Both the position numbers and the translations under genes were made by a program. Positions 7,248 to 14,830 of a stretch of 17,843 bases of DNA are shown here, piece by piece. Origin of the DNA: M0108 sp044228695 (lineage in GTDB: Bacteria > Pseudomonadota > Gammaproteobacteria > Chromatiales > Chromatiaceae); the NCBI GenBank assembly GCA_044228695.1, contig JBGAUK010000075.1:1-17843 (forward strand), read 5' to 3'. The first letter of the stretch is position 1; every line of letters starts with the position of its first letter. The notes under the pieces were generated by a model. It worked only from the letters and a program-made list of their open reading frames with translations. It was not told the DNA's origin and made no database searches.

Positions 7248-8318
7248 ATGCCCCAGGACCTCCCTACCCCTAACCAGCCCGGGCTGAGTTACCGCGACGC
7301 CGGGGTCGATATCGACGCTGGCAATGCCTTGGTGGAGCGAATCAAGCCCTTGGCCGCCGCCACCTTCCGGCCCGGCGTCCTGACGGGCCTGGGGGGCTTC
7401 GGCGCCCTTTTCGAGCTACCCCTGGACAAATACCGCCAGCCGGTGCTGGTGTCGGGGACGGATGGGGTGGGCACCAAGCTGAAATTGGCCCTGGAACTGG
7501 GTCGCCACGACACCATTGGGATCGACCTGGTGGCCATGTGCGCCAACGACATCCTGGTCGCGGGGGCCGAACCCCTCTTCTTTCTCGACTACTACGCCAC
7601 CGGACGGCTCGATCTCGAGGTCGCCACCGCCGTGGTGGCGGGTATTGCCAAGGGCTGCGAACTGGCGGGCTGCGCCCTCACCGGCGGCGAGACGGCGGAG
7701 ATGCCGGGCCTCTACGCCGCCGGGGACTATGACCTGGCGGGCTTTTGCGTCGGCATAGCGGATAAGGACCAACTCCTGACCCCGGATCGCGTCCAACCGG
7801 GCGATGTCCTCGTCGGCGTTGCCTCCTCCGGTCCCCATTCCAATGGCTATTCCCTGATCCGCAAGATCCTAGAGGTCAGTGGCGCCCCTCTCGATCTGGA
7901 CCTAGAGGGCATGACCCTGGGGGAGCGCCTGCTGGCCCCCACCCGCATCTATGTCAAGCCGGTTCTGGAATTGATGAAGGCCGTGCCGGTCCATGCCATG
8001 GCCCACATCACCGGCGGCGGCCTGCCGGAGAATCTGCCGCGTGTCCTGCCAGAAGGTACCCAGGCGGTCATTGACCTGGACTCCTGGGAACTGCCGCCTG
8101 TCTTCGCCTGGCTGCAAACCCAGGGCGGGGTCGCGGCGGCGGAGATGCGGCGCACCTTCAACTGTGGCGTGGGTCTCGTGCTCTGCGTCCCGGCGACCAT
8201 GGCGGGCCCGGCCTGCCAGCGGCTGGGTGAATTGGGCGAGTCCGCCTGGATTCTCGGCCGTATCGAGGCCTGCTCGGGCCCGCCCGCGGTCATTTTCGCC
8301 CAGGGGGCGGCGGCGTGA
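7248..8318 (+). CDS. purM: Phosphoribosylformylglycinamidine cyclo-ligase (AIR synthetase)
   Basis: PurM closes the imidazole ring of FGAM to give aminoimidazole ribonucleotide in purine synthesis, using ATP. The 356-residue product has the PurM features VSGTDGVGTKLKLALELG (68-85) with the nucleotide-contacting GTDGVGTK, IGIDLVAMCANDILVAGAEPLFFLDYYATGRL (about 90-121) and TGGETAEMPG (145-154), plus SSGPHSNGYSLIRKIL further on. ATG 7248 is preceded by GGAG six nt upstream; the frame extends upstream to 7182 but this part overlaps the promoter. Its last bases overlap purN by 4 nt (GTGA), so the two are translated together. Confidence 0.97.
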   Translation: MPQDLPTPNQPGLSYRDAGVDIDAGNALVERIKPLAAATFRPGVLTGLGGFGALFELPLDKYRQPVLVSGTDGVGTKLKLALELGRHDTIGIDLVAMCANDILVAGAEPLFFLDYYATGRLDLEVATAVVAGIAKGCELAGCALTGGETAEMPGLYAAGDYDLAGFCVGIADKDQLLTPDRVQPGDVLVGVASSGPHSNGYSLIRKILEVSGAPLDLDLEGMTLGERLLAPTRIYVKPVLELMKAVPVHAMAHITGGGLPENLPRVLPEGTQAVIDLDSWELPPVFAWLQTQGGVAAAEMRRTFNCGVGLVLCVPATMAGPACQRLGELGESAWILGRIEACSGPPAVIFAQGAAA

Positions 8319-8989
8319 GCAGCAGCCCCCTCTCCGTGGTGGTGCTGATCTCGGGTAGCGGGAGCAATCTGCAAGCCCTGATCGATGGGGTCCATAACGG
8401 GACCCTGCCCATTCTGATTCGCGCCGTCATTGCCAACGAGGCGGATGTCTTCGGGCTGGAACGGGCGCGGCGGGCCGCTATCGAGACGCGGGTACTCAGC
8501 CATCGGGATTACCCCGACCGCCCCACCTTCGACGCGGCCCTCATGGACCTCATCGACGGCTTTCAGCCCGACCTGGTGGTCCTGGCCGGTTTCATGCGCA
8601 TCCTGACCCCGGGCCTGGTGACCCATTACCGGGGCCGAATGTTCAACATCCACCCCTCCCTGCTGCCCAAGTTTCGCGGCCTGCATACCCACGAGCGGGC
8701 CCTGGAGGTCGGCGAGCGCGAGCACGGGGCGACGGTACACTTTGTCACGGAGGAGTTGGATGGCGGCCCGGCGGTGCTCCAGGCGGTGATCCCGGTGGAG
8801 CCCGGCGATGACGCCGCCAGGCTGGCGGCCCGGGTACTGATTCAGGAGCACCGCATCTATCCGCAAGTGGTGCTATGGTTCGCCCAGGGCCGTTTGCTGC
8901 TGGGCGCGGACGGCTTACCCCGTCTGGACGGCGAGCCCCTCCAGCAACCCCTACGCCTCGATAATCTGACGACTGAATTGACAACCTGA
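8315..8989 (+). CDS. purN: Phosphoribosylglycinamide formyltransferase (GART)
   Basis: PurN transfers the formyl group of 10-formyl-tetrahydrofolate to glycinamide ribonucleotide. The phosphate-binding loop ISGSGSNLQALID is at 12-24. The catalytic trio of the family is present: N111 and H113 in FNIHPSLLPKF and D149 in TEELDGG, matching N106, H108 and D144 of the E. coli enzyme. The length of 224 residues is slightly longer than E. coli (212), with the extra at the C-terminus. The start is GTG 8315, overlapping the purM stop, the usual arrangement for this pair in gammaproteobacteria. Confidence 0.96.
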   Translation: MSSSPLSVVVLISGSGSNLQALIDGVHNGTLPILIRAVIANEADVFGLERARRAAIETRVLSHRDYPDRPTFDAALMDLIDGFQPDLVVLAGFMRILTPGLVTHYRGRMFNIHPSLLPKFRGLHTHERALEVGEREHGATVHFVTEELDGGPAVLQAVIPVEPGDDAARLAARVLIQEHRIYPQVVLWFAQGRLLLGADGLPRLDGEPLQQPLRLDNLTTELTT

Positions 8990-9025
8990 GGCTCCCTGCC
9001 AGAATCGGACGCACTGGACAAACCC

Positions 9026-9262
9026 ATGCCACATGTCTTCCAACTCCATCTTCCCAATACAGGCTGGGCCCTGTTCGACATCATGGCGGAGCCCGGGGTG
9101 GGCATCCGTCTCGGCCAGCACGGCTATGCCATCGACGGCTCCATCATCGTCGGCCCCATGATGCACAGCGAGGCCGACGTCGATAACACGGTCAATCGCT
9201 TGATCGCGGAACTGGAGACCATCCGCGCCCAGGCCAAGCGGGAACTGGAACGGCTGGGCTGA
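9026..9262 (+). CDS. Small conserved-looking protein of unknown function (78 aa)
   Basis: I do not recognise this protein. It begins MPHVFQLHLPNTGWALFDIMAEPG and has a mixed N-terminal part with many glycines, suggesting a small beta-rich fold, then a long charged C-terminal helix (about 48-77, EADVDNTVNRLIAELETIRAQAKRELERLG). It has no signal peptide, membrane segment or cysteines. It lies 36 nt after purN on the same strand and could be the third gene of that transcript. The ribosome site is weak (GGA about 7 nt upstream). Balanced composition and a plausible amphipathic helix argue that it is a real gene rather than chance frame, but function cannot be inferred. Confidence 0.55.
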   Translation: MPHVFQLHLPNTGWALFDIMAEPGVGIRLGQHGYAIDGSIIVGPMMHSEADVDNTVNRLIAELETIRAQAKRELERLG

Positions 9263-9283
9263 GGCGTGCCGGGCAGGGGCAGT

Positions 9284-9535
9284 CTAATCCGCAGTCTTGC
9301 TGATTTGGCTTGACCCAACCGCCGCCGTAAACATCTTTTGAAACATGTCCCAGGAGGCCATGGAGCCCGCCACATAGGGCTGGAAGAGCTTGAGGGGGTC
9401 ATAACCCTCGACGCCCTCGACCATGCGCTGACGAATGTCATCCAGTATCTGCCGCTGAAAGGCCTCCACATCGGGCAAACCGAGCAGTTTGCGCATCTCT
9501 TCCGGGGTGATGCCGATATCTATCTTGAAGTTCAT
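9284..9535 (-). CDS. DUF6489-like small protein
   Basis: An 83-residue protein, MNFKIDIGITPEEMRKLLGLPDVEAFQRQILDDIRQRM, followed by an amphipathic stretch ending MASWDMFQKMF. The start KIDxxxTPEExRxxLGLPDV and the run of helices fit the small DUF6489 family as I remember it; a profile search would settle it. Function is unknown. No membrane segment or signal peptide is seen. The closing aromatic-rich helix gives it a look somewhat like phasin or granule-associated proteins, which is only an impression. ATG 9535 is preceded by GAGG eight nt upstream. It converges with the 78-residue gene, with a gap of only 21 nt and no clear terminator. Confidence 0.75.
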   Translation of the reverse strand: MNFKIDIGITPEEMRKLLGLPDVEAFQRQILDDIRQRMVEGVEGYDPLKLFQPYVAGSMASWDMFQKMFTAAVGSSQISKTAD

Positions 9536-9632
9536 GGGCTGGGCCTCGCTGAAATTGAGAAGAGGGGGATTTGCTAGCCCGAGGTCGAAAACAACCTCAA
9601 GCGGGTTAACGGAGGGATAACGAGCGCGGGGC

Positions 9633-10097
9633 TCAATGTCGGCTCATGCGCGGATGAGGTTGTTCGATAGGCACGGGTTCATCGACCACCAGGCCCTGCC
9701 GGACACGCCGCCCGATGAGGATACAGGCGCTGCCGAAGGCCTTCTCCGCCTCGCGAGCGGTCCACTCCCACTCCATGGGGGAGGCATTGGTAGGGATCTG
9801 CCAATGGGCCGTGGTCAGGATCTTGCCGATGGAAATCTCCAGGGTCCAGTCGTGCCAGACGGTATCCGGGTCCTCGTCCTCGTAGAAATCCTGCTCGACC
9901 AGGCGCACATAGTTGCCTACGGCACCATCCAGGGACACCAGGTCATTGACCACCAGCTTGTCGTCCACGCAACTCGCATAGCCCGTGTGGACGGCGGTGG
10001 CGGTGGCCATGAGAGAATGCATGAGCAGGGCGGGGGTCAGCTTCAAGGTGAGCGGGCTTTCCCAGTCTGGCTCGGTAACTTCTTGTTCTTGCAACAT
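9633..10097 (-). CDS. Hypothetical acidic cytoplasmic protein (154 aa)
   Basis: Not recognised. The frame gives a soluble acidic protein with a central acidic aromatic patch (EQDFYEDEDPDTVWHDWTLEI) and a tryptophan-rich segment (HWQIPTNASPMEWEWTAREAEKAFG). It has one early cysteine (in GYASCVDD) and one later (GSACILIG); no signal peptide or membrane segment. ATG 10097 is chosen over TTG 10112 because it is the first ATG; neither has a clear ribosome site. It is divergent from the DUF77/phosphoesterase pair and upstream, on the same strand, of the DUF6489-like gene (97-nt gap), so these two may share a transcript. Codon use looks like that of its neighbours. Confidence 0.6.
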   Translation of the reverse strand: MLQEQEVTEPDWESPLTLKLTPALLMHSLMATATAVHTGYASCVDDKLVVNDLVSLDGAVGNYVRLVEQDFYEDEDPDTVWHDWTLEISIGKILTTAHWQIPTNASPMEWEWTAREAEKAFGSACILIGRRVRQGLVVDEPVPIEQPHPRMSRH

Positions 10098-10209
10098 CCA
10101 GAAACTCGGCAATGAAATGGGGCCCCGAGGGGCGCGAGAAAGGGACCGGCGGGATTATCGCCAGCGCCCGTAACTAATGATGAACCATCCGTCCCCAGAG
10201 GTAAAACCC

Positions 10210-10524
10210 ATGTCGGTCATTCTCGACCTCGGCATCTTTCCCATGGACCAGGGCGCAAGCGTCGGGGCCTTCGTCGCCCCCGTGGTCGCCATGATCCGCG
10301 CCAGCGGTCACCCCTACCAGCTCGGCGCCATGGGCACCCTCGTCGAGACCGAGGACCTGGAGTCCGCCTTGGCCCTGATCGCCCGTGCCCACCAGGTGTT
10401 GGCGGCACAGGGCTGCCGGCGGGTCTATGCCACGGCCAAGCTGGATATGCGGGATGGCCCCTTGGGGCGACTCGACGCCAAGGTGGCGCGGGTTAGCGCC
10501 CTCCTGGGGGACCCGACCCCATGA
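10210..10524 (+). CDS. MTH1187/DUF77-family protein (thiamine-binding-like)
   Basis: A 104-residue protein starting MSVILDLGIFPMDQGASVGAFVAPVVAMIRASGHPYQLGAMGTLVE, the recognisable start of the MTH1187/YqgV (DUF77) family: a ferredoxin-like alpha/beta fold whose members form tetramers and are annotated as thiamine-binding. Specific features are the GxSVGxxVAxV stretch and the TxxE turn followed by ALALIARAHQVLAAQGCRRVYATAKLDMR. The start at ATG 10210 has AGAGG 8-9 nt upstream; the open frame extends to 10177 without family likeness. It overlaps the following phosphoesterase by 4 nt (ATGA), so both are made together. No TPP riboswitch elements were found upstream. Confidence 0.85.
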   Translation: MSVILDLGIFPMDQGASVGAFVAPVVAMIRASGHPYQLGAMGTLVETEDLESALALIARAHQVLAAQGCRRVYATAKLDMRDGPLGRLDAKVARVSALLGDPTP

Positions 10525-11357
10525 GGGTCGCGGTATTTTCCGACGTTCAGGCCAACCTCCCGGCCCTGGAGACCTGTATCGCCCATATCCTGGGCTGGAA
10601 TCCGGACCTGGTCGTTATGGCCGGTGATCTCATCAATCGCGGCCCGACCAGCGACGCCTGCCTGAGGCGCTTCCAGGAATTGCGTCAGGATCAGGGCTGG
10701 CTGCCAATTCTGGGTAATCACGAGGTCTGGGTCTTGCGCTGTGGACGCGAACCACCCCTGGATGCCATTGACGCCCGCCTGCGTGCCCTGGCTGATTTCA
10801 CCTGTACCCAGATCGCGGGAACCGAGCATTGGCTGGCCGATTGGCCAGACCATCTCTGCTTCGAGGCCGAGCCGGGGCGGGGCTGGGTCCATGTCACCCA
10901 CGGAACCCTCCTCGGTAACCGCGACGGCATCTCGGCGCGGACCCAGGACGCCGACCTCCTGGCCAAGGTGCCCCTGGACGTGAACCTCTTCGTGACGGGC
11001 CACACCCACAGGCCCTTGACCCGCCAATTTCAGGGTATCGGCATCCTCAACGTGGGCTCGGTCGGCTCACCCTTCGATGGCGACCCGCGAGCCAGCTATG
11101 GCCAACTGGAATGGCGCCATGGCCGCTGGCATACCCGCATCATCCGCCTGGACTATGATCGCGCCGCCGCCGGGCGAGCCTTCGCGGATAGCGGCTTCCT
11201 TGACCGGGGAGGGCCCCTGGCCCGTATCGTCCACGCCGAATGGCTGAGGGCCAGACCCCTGATCAACGGCTGGCACCAGCGCTACGGCGAGGCCATGCGC
11301 CAGGGCCAGATCTGCCCCGACCGCGCGGTGGACGAGTATTTAAGGTCCTTGGGTTGA
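10521..11357 (+). CDS. Calcineurin-like metallophosphoesterase family protein
   Basis: A 278-residue protein with the ordered metal-site motifs of the family: FSDVQANLPALE (D8, N12), GDLINRGP (D36, N39), GNHE (N66, H67), a THG block, and GHTHRP near residue 160, followed by LNVGSVGSP. The order fits YfcE/MJ0936-type soluble phosphoesterases acting on small phosphoesters or nucleotides. In the first motif the usual histidine (D-x-H) is glutamine at position 10; this could be a subfamily trait or alter metal preference. About 60 extra C-terminal residues beyond the catalytic core are predicted helical. Its ATG overlaps the DUF77 gene by 4 nt, linking the two functionally. The substrate is unknown. 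Confidence 0.88.
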   Translation: MRVAVFSDVQANLPALETCIAHILGWNPDLVVMAGDLINRGPTSDACLRRFQELRQDQGWLPILGNHEVWVLRCGREPPLDAIDARLRALADFTCTQIAGTEHWLADWPDHLCFEAEPGRGWVHVTHGTLLGNRDGISARTQDADLLAKVPLDVNLFVTGHTHRPLTRQFQGIGILNVGSVGSPFDGDPRASYGQLEWRHGRWHTRIIRLDYDRAAAGRAFADSGFLDRGGPLARIVHAEWLRARPLINGWHQRYGEAMRQGQICPDRAVDEYLRSLG

Positions 11358-11402
11358 GGACTCGGGAGCCATCGGTGCGGTTTACGGGCTCGGGCTCGCA
11401 TC

Positions 11403-12179
11403 CTAGCCCGCCGTTGCCCACATCGCCGAGCCCTTGATCCCCGCCTTGATCTCCTGCCATAGCGCCTCGTAAGCCCGGGTTACGGGATTGCTCGAAGGAG
11501 CATAGGCCGGCAGAGGCATGCGGGTGATACCCATGCGCTCCACCTCGGTGGCATAGGGAATACTGGTCTTGAGGAAGCTGGGGAAACTTTCAGGCAGACT
11601 TTCCATGAGGTGTAAATGCAAATGCTTGCGCCGATCCACCATGGAGAAGAAGGGCATAAGATTAGTCTTGCCGAGGCCGTCGTGACCCTCAAGGAAGTCC
11701 TGTAATTGAGCCAGGGTGCGCGCCGACAGGGTGGTCGGGATCATGGGGACCAGCAGGGCGTGACTGGCGCGAAAGACGTTTTCGGATACCAGGGAGATGC
11801 TGGGCGGGCAATCCAGAAAAACATAGTCGTAGGCGATTGCCATGGGGGCGAGCAATTTCTGCAACTGCTTGGTCGGACGCTTGTTGTCCTCTAGCAGGAG
11901 GTCCATGTTGCGGTAAGAGAAATCCGCGGGCAAGAGGTCAAGTCGCTCGAAATCCGTGCCCTTCACGAGGTCGTCAAGATCCTGGTGGCCACTCACCAGG
12001 GCCTTGGTGCCACCTTTGACCTTGGGCTTGACACGAAAGTAATAGGTGGCGGCCCCCTGAGGGTCCAGATCCCAGATCAGGGTGCGGTAACCCTCCCTGG
12101 CCGACAGATAGGCCAGGTTGACCGCTGTCGCCGTCTTGCCAACGCCACCCTTGATATTGTACGAAGCGATGATCTTCAT
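11403..12179 (-). CDS. ParA/MinD-family cargo-positioning ATPase
   Basis: A 258-residue ParA-type ATPase. The deviant Walker A motif KGGVGKT is at 10-16 with the signature Lys10 and catalytic Lys15; Walker A' is LIWDLDPQGAAT (D37, D39); Walker B is YDYVFLDCPPS (D123). It lacks an N-terminal DNA-binding domain, so it is of the short type used for chromosome, plasmid or organelle positioning. Such proteins dimerise with ATP, bind the nucleoid and move a cargo through a partner that stimulates ATPase activity. There is no ParB or parS-like repeat next to it. It overlaps the CHAD gene by 4 nt (ATGA) behind AGGGG, so the CHAD protein is the natural candidate partner or cargo adaptor. Confidence 0.9.
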   Translation of the reverse strand: MKIIASYNIKGGVGKTATAVNLAYLSAREGYRTLIWDLDPQGAATYYFRVKPKVKGGTKALVSGHQDLDDLVKGTDFERLDLLPADFSYRNMDLLLEDNKRPTKQLQKLLAPMAIAYDYVFLDCPPSISLVSENVFRASHALLVPMIPTTLSARTLAQLQDFLEGHDGLGKTNLMPFFSMVDRRKHLHLHLMESLPESFPSFLKTSIPYATEVERMGITRMPLPAYAPSSNPVTRAYEALWQEIKAGIKGSAMWATAG

Positions 12180-13759
12180 GCGCCCTTCCCCTGCCGCTTC
12201 TGGTCATCAAACAGGGACTTGAACAGGCCCTGGTGTTCGTCGCTATCGAAACCGGCAAAGATCTCGGCGAATTCCTCCCGCGCCCGGTGCTGATGTTCCA
12301 GTAGGTCCCCCACCAGGATGCCCATGGCGAGCAAGGTGTCTGTACTGGCCCGATCCTCGTCGCGCATGCGCTGGGCCATCTCGCGTAAGTGGTCGGCCTG
12401 AACCGCTAGGTCCTGGAACTTGCCAAGATTATCCAGCAGCACCTTGAGGAGTTTCACCAGTTGACGCACCTCCTGTTTCGGATAGAGGCTATCGAAGAAC
12501 TCAATCAGGTAGCGGAGCTTTTTGCAGCTTTTGCGGAGTTCATGCATGTCCTCCGCGGGCGAGGCGGGGGTCATGGCCCGACCCTCCTTGCGTACCCGCC
12601 GGTACATGGTCCAGATGCGGTCATCGGCTACCGCCATCACCGGACGCATGGCGTTAGGCACCACGGAGCTTTCGGGGACCGGGGCCTCCAGGAAGGCCCG
12701 CCAATCGCGCAGCAGATCCCGGAAACGCTTGGAATCCAGGTGCTCAACCAGGTTCTTCTGTTCCTCGCCATAATGGGCGTGAATGAAGTCACGCAGGGGT
12801 TCCAGATGGGGCCTCAGTGGCTCCGGCAGGCACACCTGATAGGCGTTGAAGTCAAGCAAATAGACATCCAGATCGCGCACGGGCCCGGTGAACTCGCCGA
12901 TCCAGCCAAAGGCATCCTTGTATTGTTCGACCACGTCCGGGGCAAAAACATCCTTGATCTGGGTGAGGGCTGAACGGGTGCGGCGCACGGCTACGCGCAA
13001 GTCATGGAGAAATTCCGAGTCAAGATTATCGCGGGTGCCAGGGACATTGACCTCGATGGTATTGAGCAGATGGAGCAGAATTTCCTTGGTCGTGGCGTCG
13101 GCGCGACGATCGGGATCGAGGCGAAAATTGAGTTGGGAACTGTAGTCACCTGGCTTGCGCCCCGCGGAGGCCAGGGCCTCCAGCAGGAGTTCGGTGCGGA
13201 CCAGGGACAGGCCAAGCTCTTCGTTGAGCATCCGCGCCATGTCGCGAAAATCGGCCTCATAGCCCTTGACGGCGTGAAGCCGCAGGCGGGTAGAGATGGG
13301 ACCCTGATGTTCCCGCGCCTTATCCTCGTAACGATTCTGCTCCAGTTCCAGACGAGCGATGGTCTTGTCATCCTCGTTAAGGAGGCGCCAGGTCAGGATG
13401 CGGGAATGGACATCCAAGAGGGGCAGCAGGCGACGAATGCCCAGGAGTCGCGCCAGGCGCTCGGGGTCGGGGCCAGGCGGCAAATCGGCGGCGAAACCCA
13501 AGTCCCGCTCGAGTTCACAGGCCAAGATGGGGACCTCGTCTTTCAGATCGCGCCATATCATGAGGCGTTGATGACCGTCGATCCGCTCCTCCAGAACTCC
13601 GCCCGCCAGGTAGAGGCTCCAGTCGAAGGTGTCGTGAAAGCGCCGCAGCAGGTGTCGGGGTTCATCCTCGCCAATCCGGCATCTCGCCTCGAGGGCGTCC
13701 TTGATCCCCTGAAGATCGGTCCCGTCCGGGACCAGATAGGCCTGATCGAATTCATTCAT
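12176..13759 (-). CDS. CHAD-domain protein (polyphosphate-binding-like), with degenerate CYTH-like N-terminus
   Basis: A 527-residue protein. The C-terminal half is a CHAD domain with its conserved histidines and basic residues in two similar halves: LHDLRVAVRRTRSAL (H252), RDLDVYL (about 295) and MHELRKSCKKLRYLIEFF (H406), then NLGKFQDLAVQADHL (about 444-458). CHAD helical bundles bind polyphosphate granules in bacteria. The N-terminal half has a CYTH-like feel (HDTFDWSLYLAGGVLEE near 42-58, RLRLHAVKGYEADF later) but lacks the full acidic EXEXK tunnel motif, so triphosphatase activity is doubtful. ATG 13759 is preferred since MNEFDQAYLVPDGTDL resembles family starts; an ATG 16 codons upstream (13807) is possible. 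It is divergent from ksgA and coupled to the ParA gene downstream. Confidence 0.88.
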   Translation of the reverse strand: MNEFDQAYLVPDGTDLQGIKDALEARCRIGEDEPRHLLRRFHDTFDWSLYLAGGVLEERIDGHQRLMIWRDLKDEVPILACELERDLGFAADLPPGPDPERLARLLGIRRLLPLLDVHSRILTWRLLNEDDKTIARLELEQNRYEDKAREHQGPISTRLRLHAVKGYEADFRDMARMLNEELGLSLVRTELLLEALASAGRKPGDYSSQLNFRLDPDRRADATTKEILLHLLNTIEVNVPGTRDNLDSEFLHDLRVAVRRTRSALTQIKDVFAPDVVEQYKDAFGWIGEFTGPVRDLDVYLLDFNAYQVCLPEPLRPHLEPLRDFIHAHYGEEQKNLVEHLDSKRFRDLLRDWRAFLEAPVPESSVVPNAMRPVMAVADDRIWTMYRRVRKEGRAMTPASPAEDMHELRKSCKKLRYLIEFFDSLYPKQEVRQLVKLLKVLLDNLGKFQDLAVQADHLREMAQRMRDEDRASTDTLLAMGILVGDLLEHQHRAREEFAEIFAGFDSDEHQGLFKSLFDDQKRQGKGA

Positions 13760-13957
13760 CGATGGATATGTCGTCCTCGTTTGTTGTTGTAGTGAATCGA
13801 ATACCATGAAGCATAACTTTTATTGTCCCAGATAGTACGCGACTTTTCCCACCACGACCAGTGGACGACCAGGCCGCCTGGGGGCTAATCGACTGGACCG
13901 CCGGTCGAACTTAGGCGCAGACTTGGGAATATCCCACCCCTGTTCCCAACGCCGCCT
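13760..13957. promoter_or_regulatory. Divergent CHAD / ksgA intergenic region
   Basis: About 200 nt, AT-richer at its left side than the flanking genes. It must hold the promoters of the CHAD-parA pair (minus) and ksgA (plus). On the minus strand TATGCT and TACTAT are possible -10 boxes; neither has a convincing -35. A GACC-GCC-GGTC inverted repeat lies near 13890-13905. I see no RNA gene or known operator. Confidence 0.3.
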
Positions 13958-14830
13958 ATGCCCCACCCCCGCAAAAGATTCGGTCAGAACTTTCTCCAGG
14001 ATCAAGGCGTCATCGACCGCATCATCGCCGCCATCTTACCCAGCCCCGGGGAGAGGCTGGTGGAGATAGGCCCGGGGCGCGGCGCCATTACCCAAGCCTT
14101 GTTGCGCGCGGCGGGGCAACTGGATGCGGTGGAATTGGATCGAGACCTCATCGAGCCCCTGGCCCGTACCTGTGCCTCTTTGGGGCAACTGACCATCCAT
14201 CAGGCCGACGCCCTGGCATTCGACCTGAGCCAATTAGTAGCGCCTGGGGACAAGCTGCGCCTGACGGGCAATTTGCCCTACAACATTTCCACCCCGCTCC
14301 TGTTCCGCTTCCTGGAACAAAAGGCCTGTATCCTGGACATGCACCTCATGTTGCAGAAGGAGGTGGTGGACCGCATCGTCGCCCCGCCGGGCTCCCGTAC
14401 CTACGGGCGCCTCTCGGTCATGATCCAGACCTGGTGCCGGGCCGAGGCCCTGTTTGAAATTCCGCCCCAGGCCTTCTTCCCGGCGCCTAGGGTCTATTCC
14501 GCCTTTCTGCGCCTGACGCCACTCGATCCCCCGCCCTTCCCACTCCAGGACTCAGGTCATCATCAACGCCTGGTGACCCAGGCCTTTGCCCAGCGCCGCA
14601 AGACCTTGCGCAATACTCTCAAAGGCATGGCGACGGCGGAGGAGTTCGCGACCCTGGGCATTGACCCCAGTCAGCGGGCCGAGGAATTGTCGGTCTCCAC
14701 CTTTGCCAGCCTAGCCAATTTGACTTGCAAAGCCACGCCTTCGCCCGAAAATTGTGGGCTAATAAACTCAAGGCCACTACCCCTTTTCCGGGACTTGAAA
14801 CAACTTACATCAGGCAAAAAAGATGAGTGA
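13958..14830 (+). CDS. ksgA: 16S rRNA (adenine1518/1519-N6)-dimethyltransferase KsgA/RsmA
   Basis: KsgA dimethylates two adjacent adenosines in the helix-45 loop of 16S rRNA during small-subunit assembly. The start HPRKRFGQNFLQD, the SAM site VEIGPGRGAIT (35-45), the acidic DAVELDRD end of the second strand (56-63) and the catalytic NLPY (105-108) are all present, as are FFPAPRVYSAFLRL and QAFAQRRKTLRNTLKG further on. The 290-residue product is about 17 longer than E. coli KsgA. Family likeness ends near SVSTFASLANL; the last 30-35 residues look non-homologous and read through to overlap lon by 8 nt. No good ribosome site precedes ATG 13958. The usual surA-pdxA-ksgA-apaG context is absent. 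Confidence 0.95.
   Translation: MPHPRKRFGQNFLQDQGVIDRIIAAILPSPGERLVEIGPGRGAITQALLRAAGQLDAVELDRDLIEPLARTCASLGQLTIHQADALAFDLSQLVAPGDKLRLTGNLPYNISTPLLFRFLEQKACILDMHLMLQKEVVDRIVAPPGSRTYGRLSVMIQTWCRAEALFEIPPQAFFPAPRVYSAFLRLTPLDPPPFPLQDSGHHQRLVTQAFAQRRKTLRNTLKGMATAEEFATLGIDPSQRAEELSVSTFASLANLTCKATPSPENCGLINSRPLPLFRDLKQLTSGKKDE
14724..14753 (+). promoter_or_regulatory. Possible heat-shock-type promoter inside the ksgA tail, for lon
   Basis: CTTGCAA (14724-14730) followed after 13 nt by CCCGAAAATT (14744-14753) loosely resembles sigma-32 elements (CTTGAAA and CCCCATnT). It lies about 70 nt before the lon start, in the non-conserved part of ksgA. Only a partial match. Confidence 0.2.

Noticed and set aside
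10113..10209. Possible TPP riboswitch before the DUF77 gene
   Set aside because: None of the conserved TPP aptamer blocks (CUGAGA and the ACCUGA region) are present; the gap is also too short.
11358..11402. Terminator between the phosphoesterase and parA genes
   Set aside because: Only a 5-bp GAGCC/GGCTC pairing with no T-run on either strand.
13004..13792. 262-residue plus-strand frame opposite the CHAD gene
   Set aside because: Antisense shadow; the CHAD motifs on the minus strand are clear.
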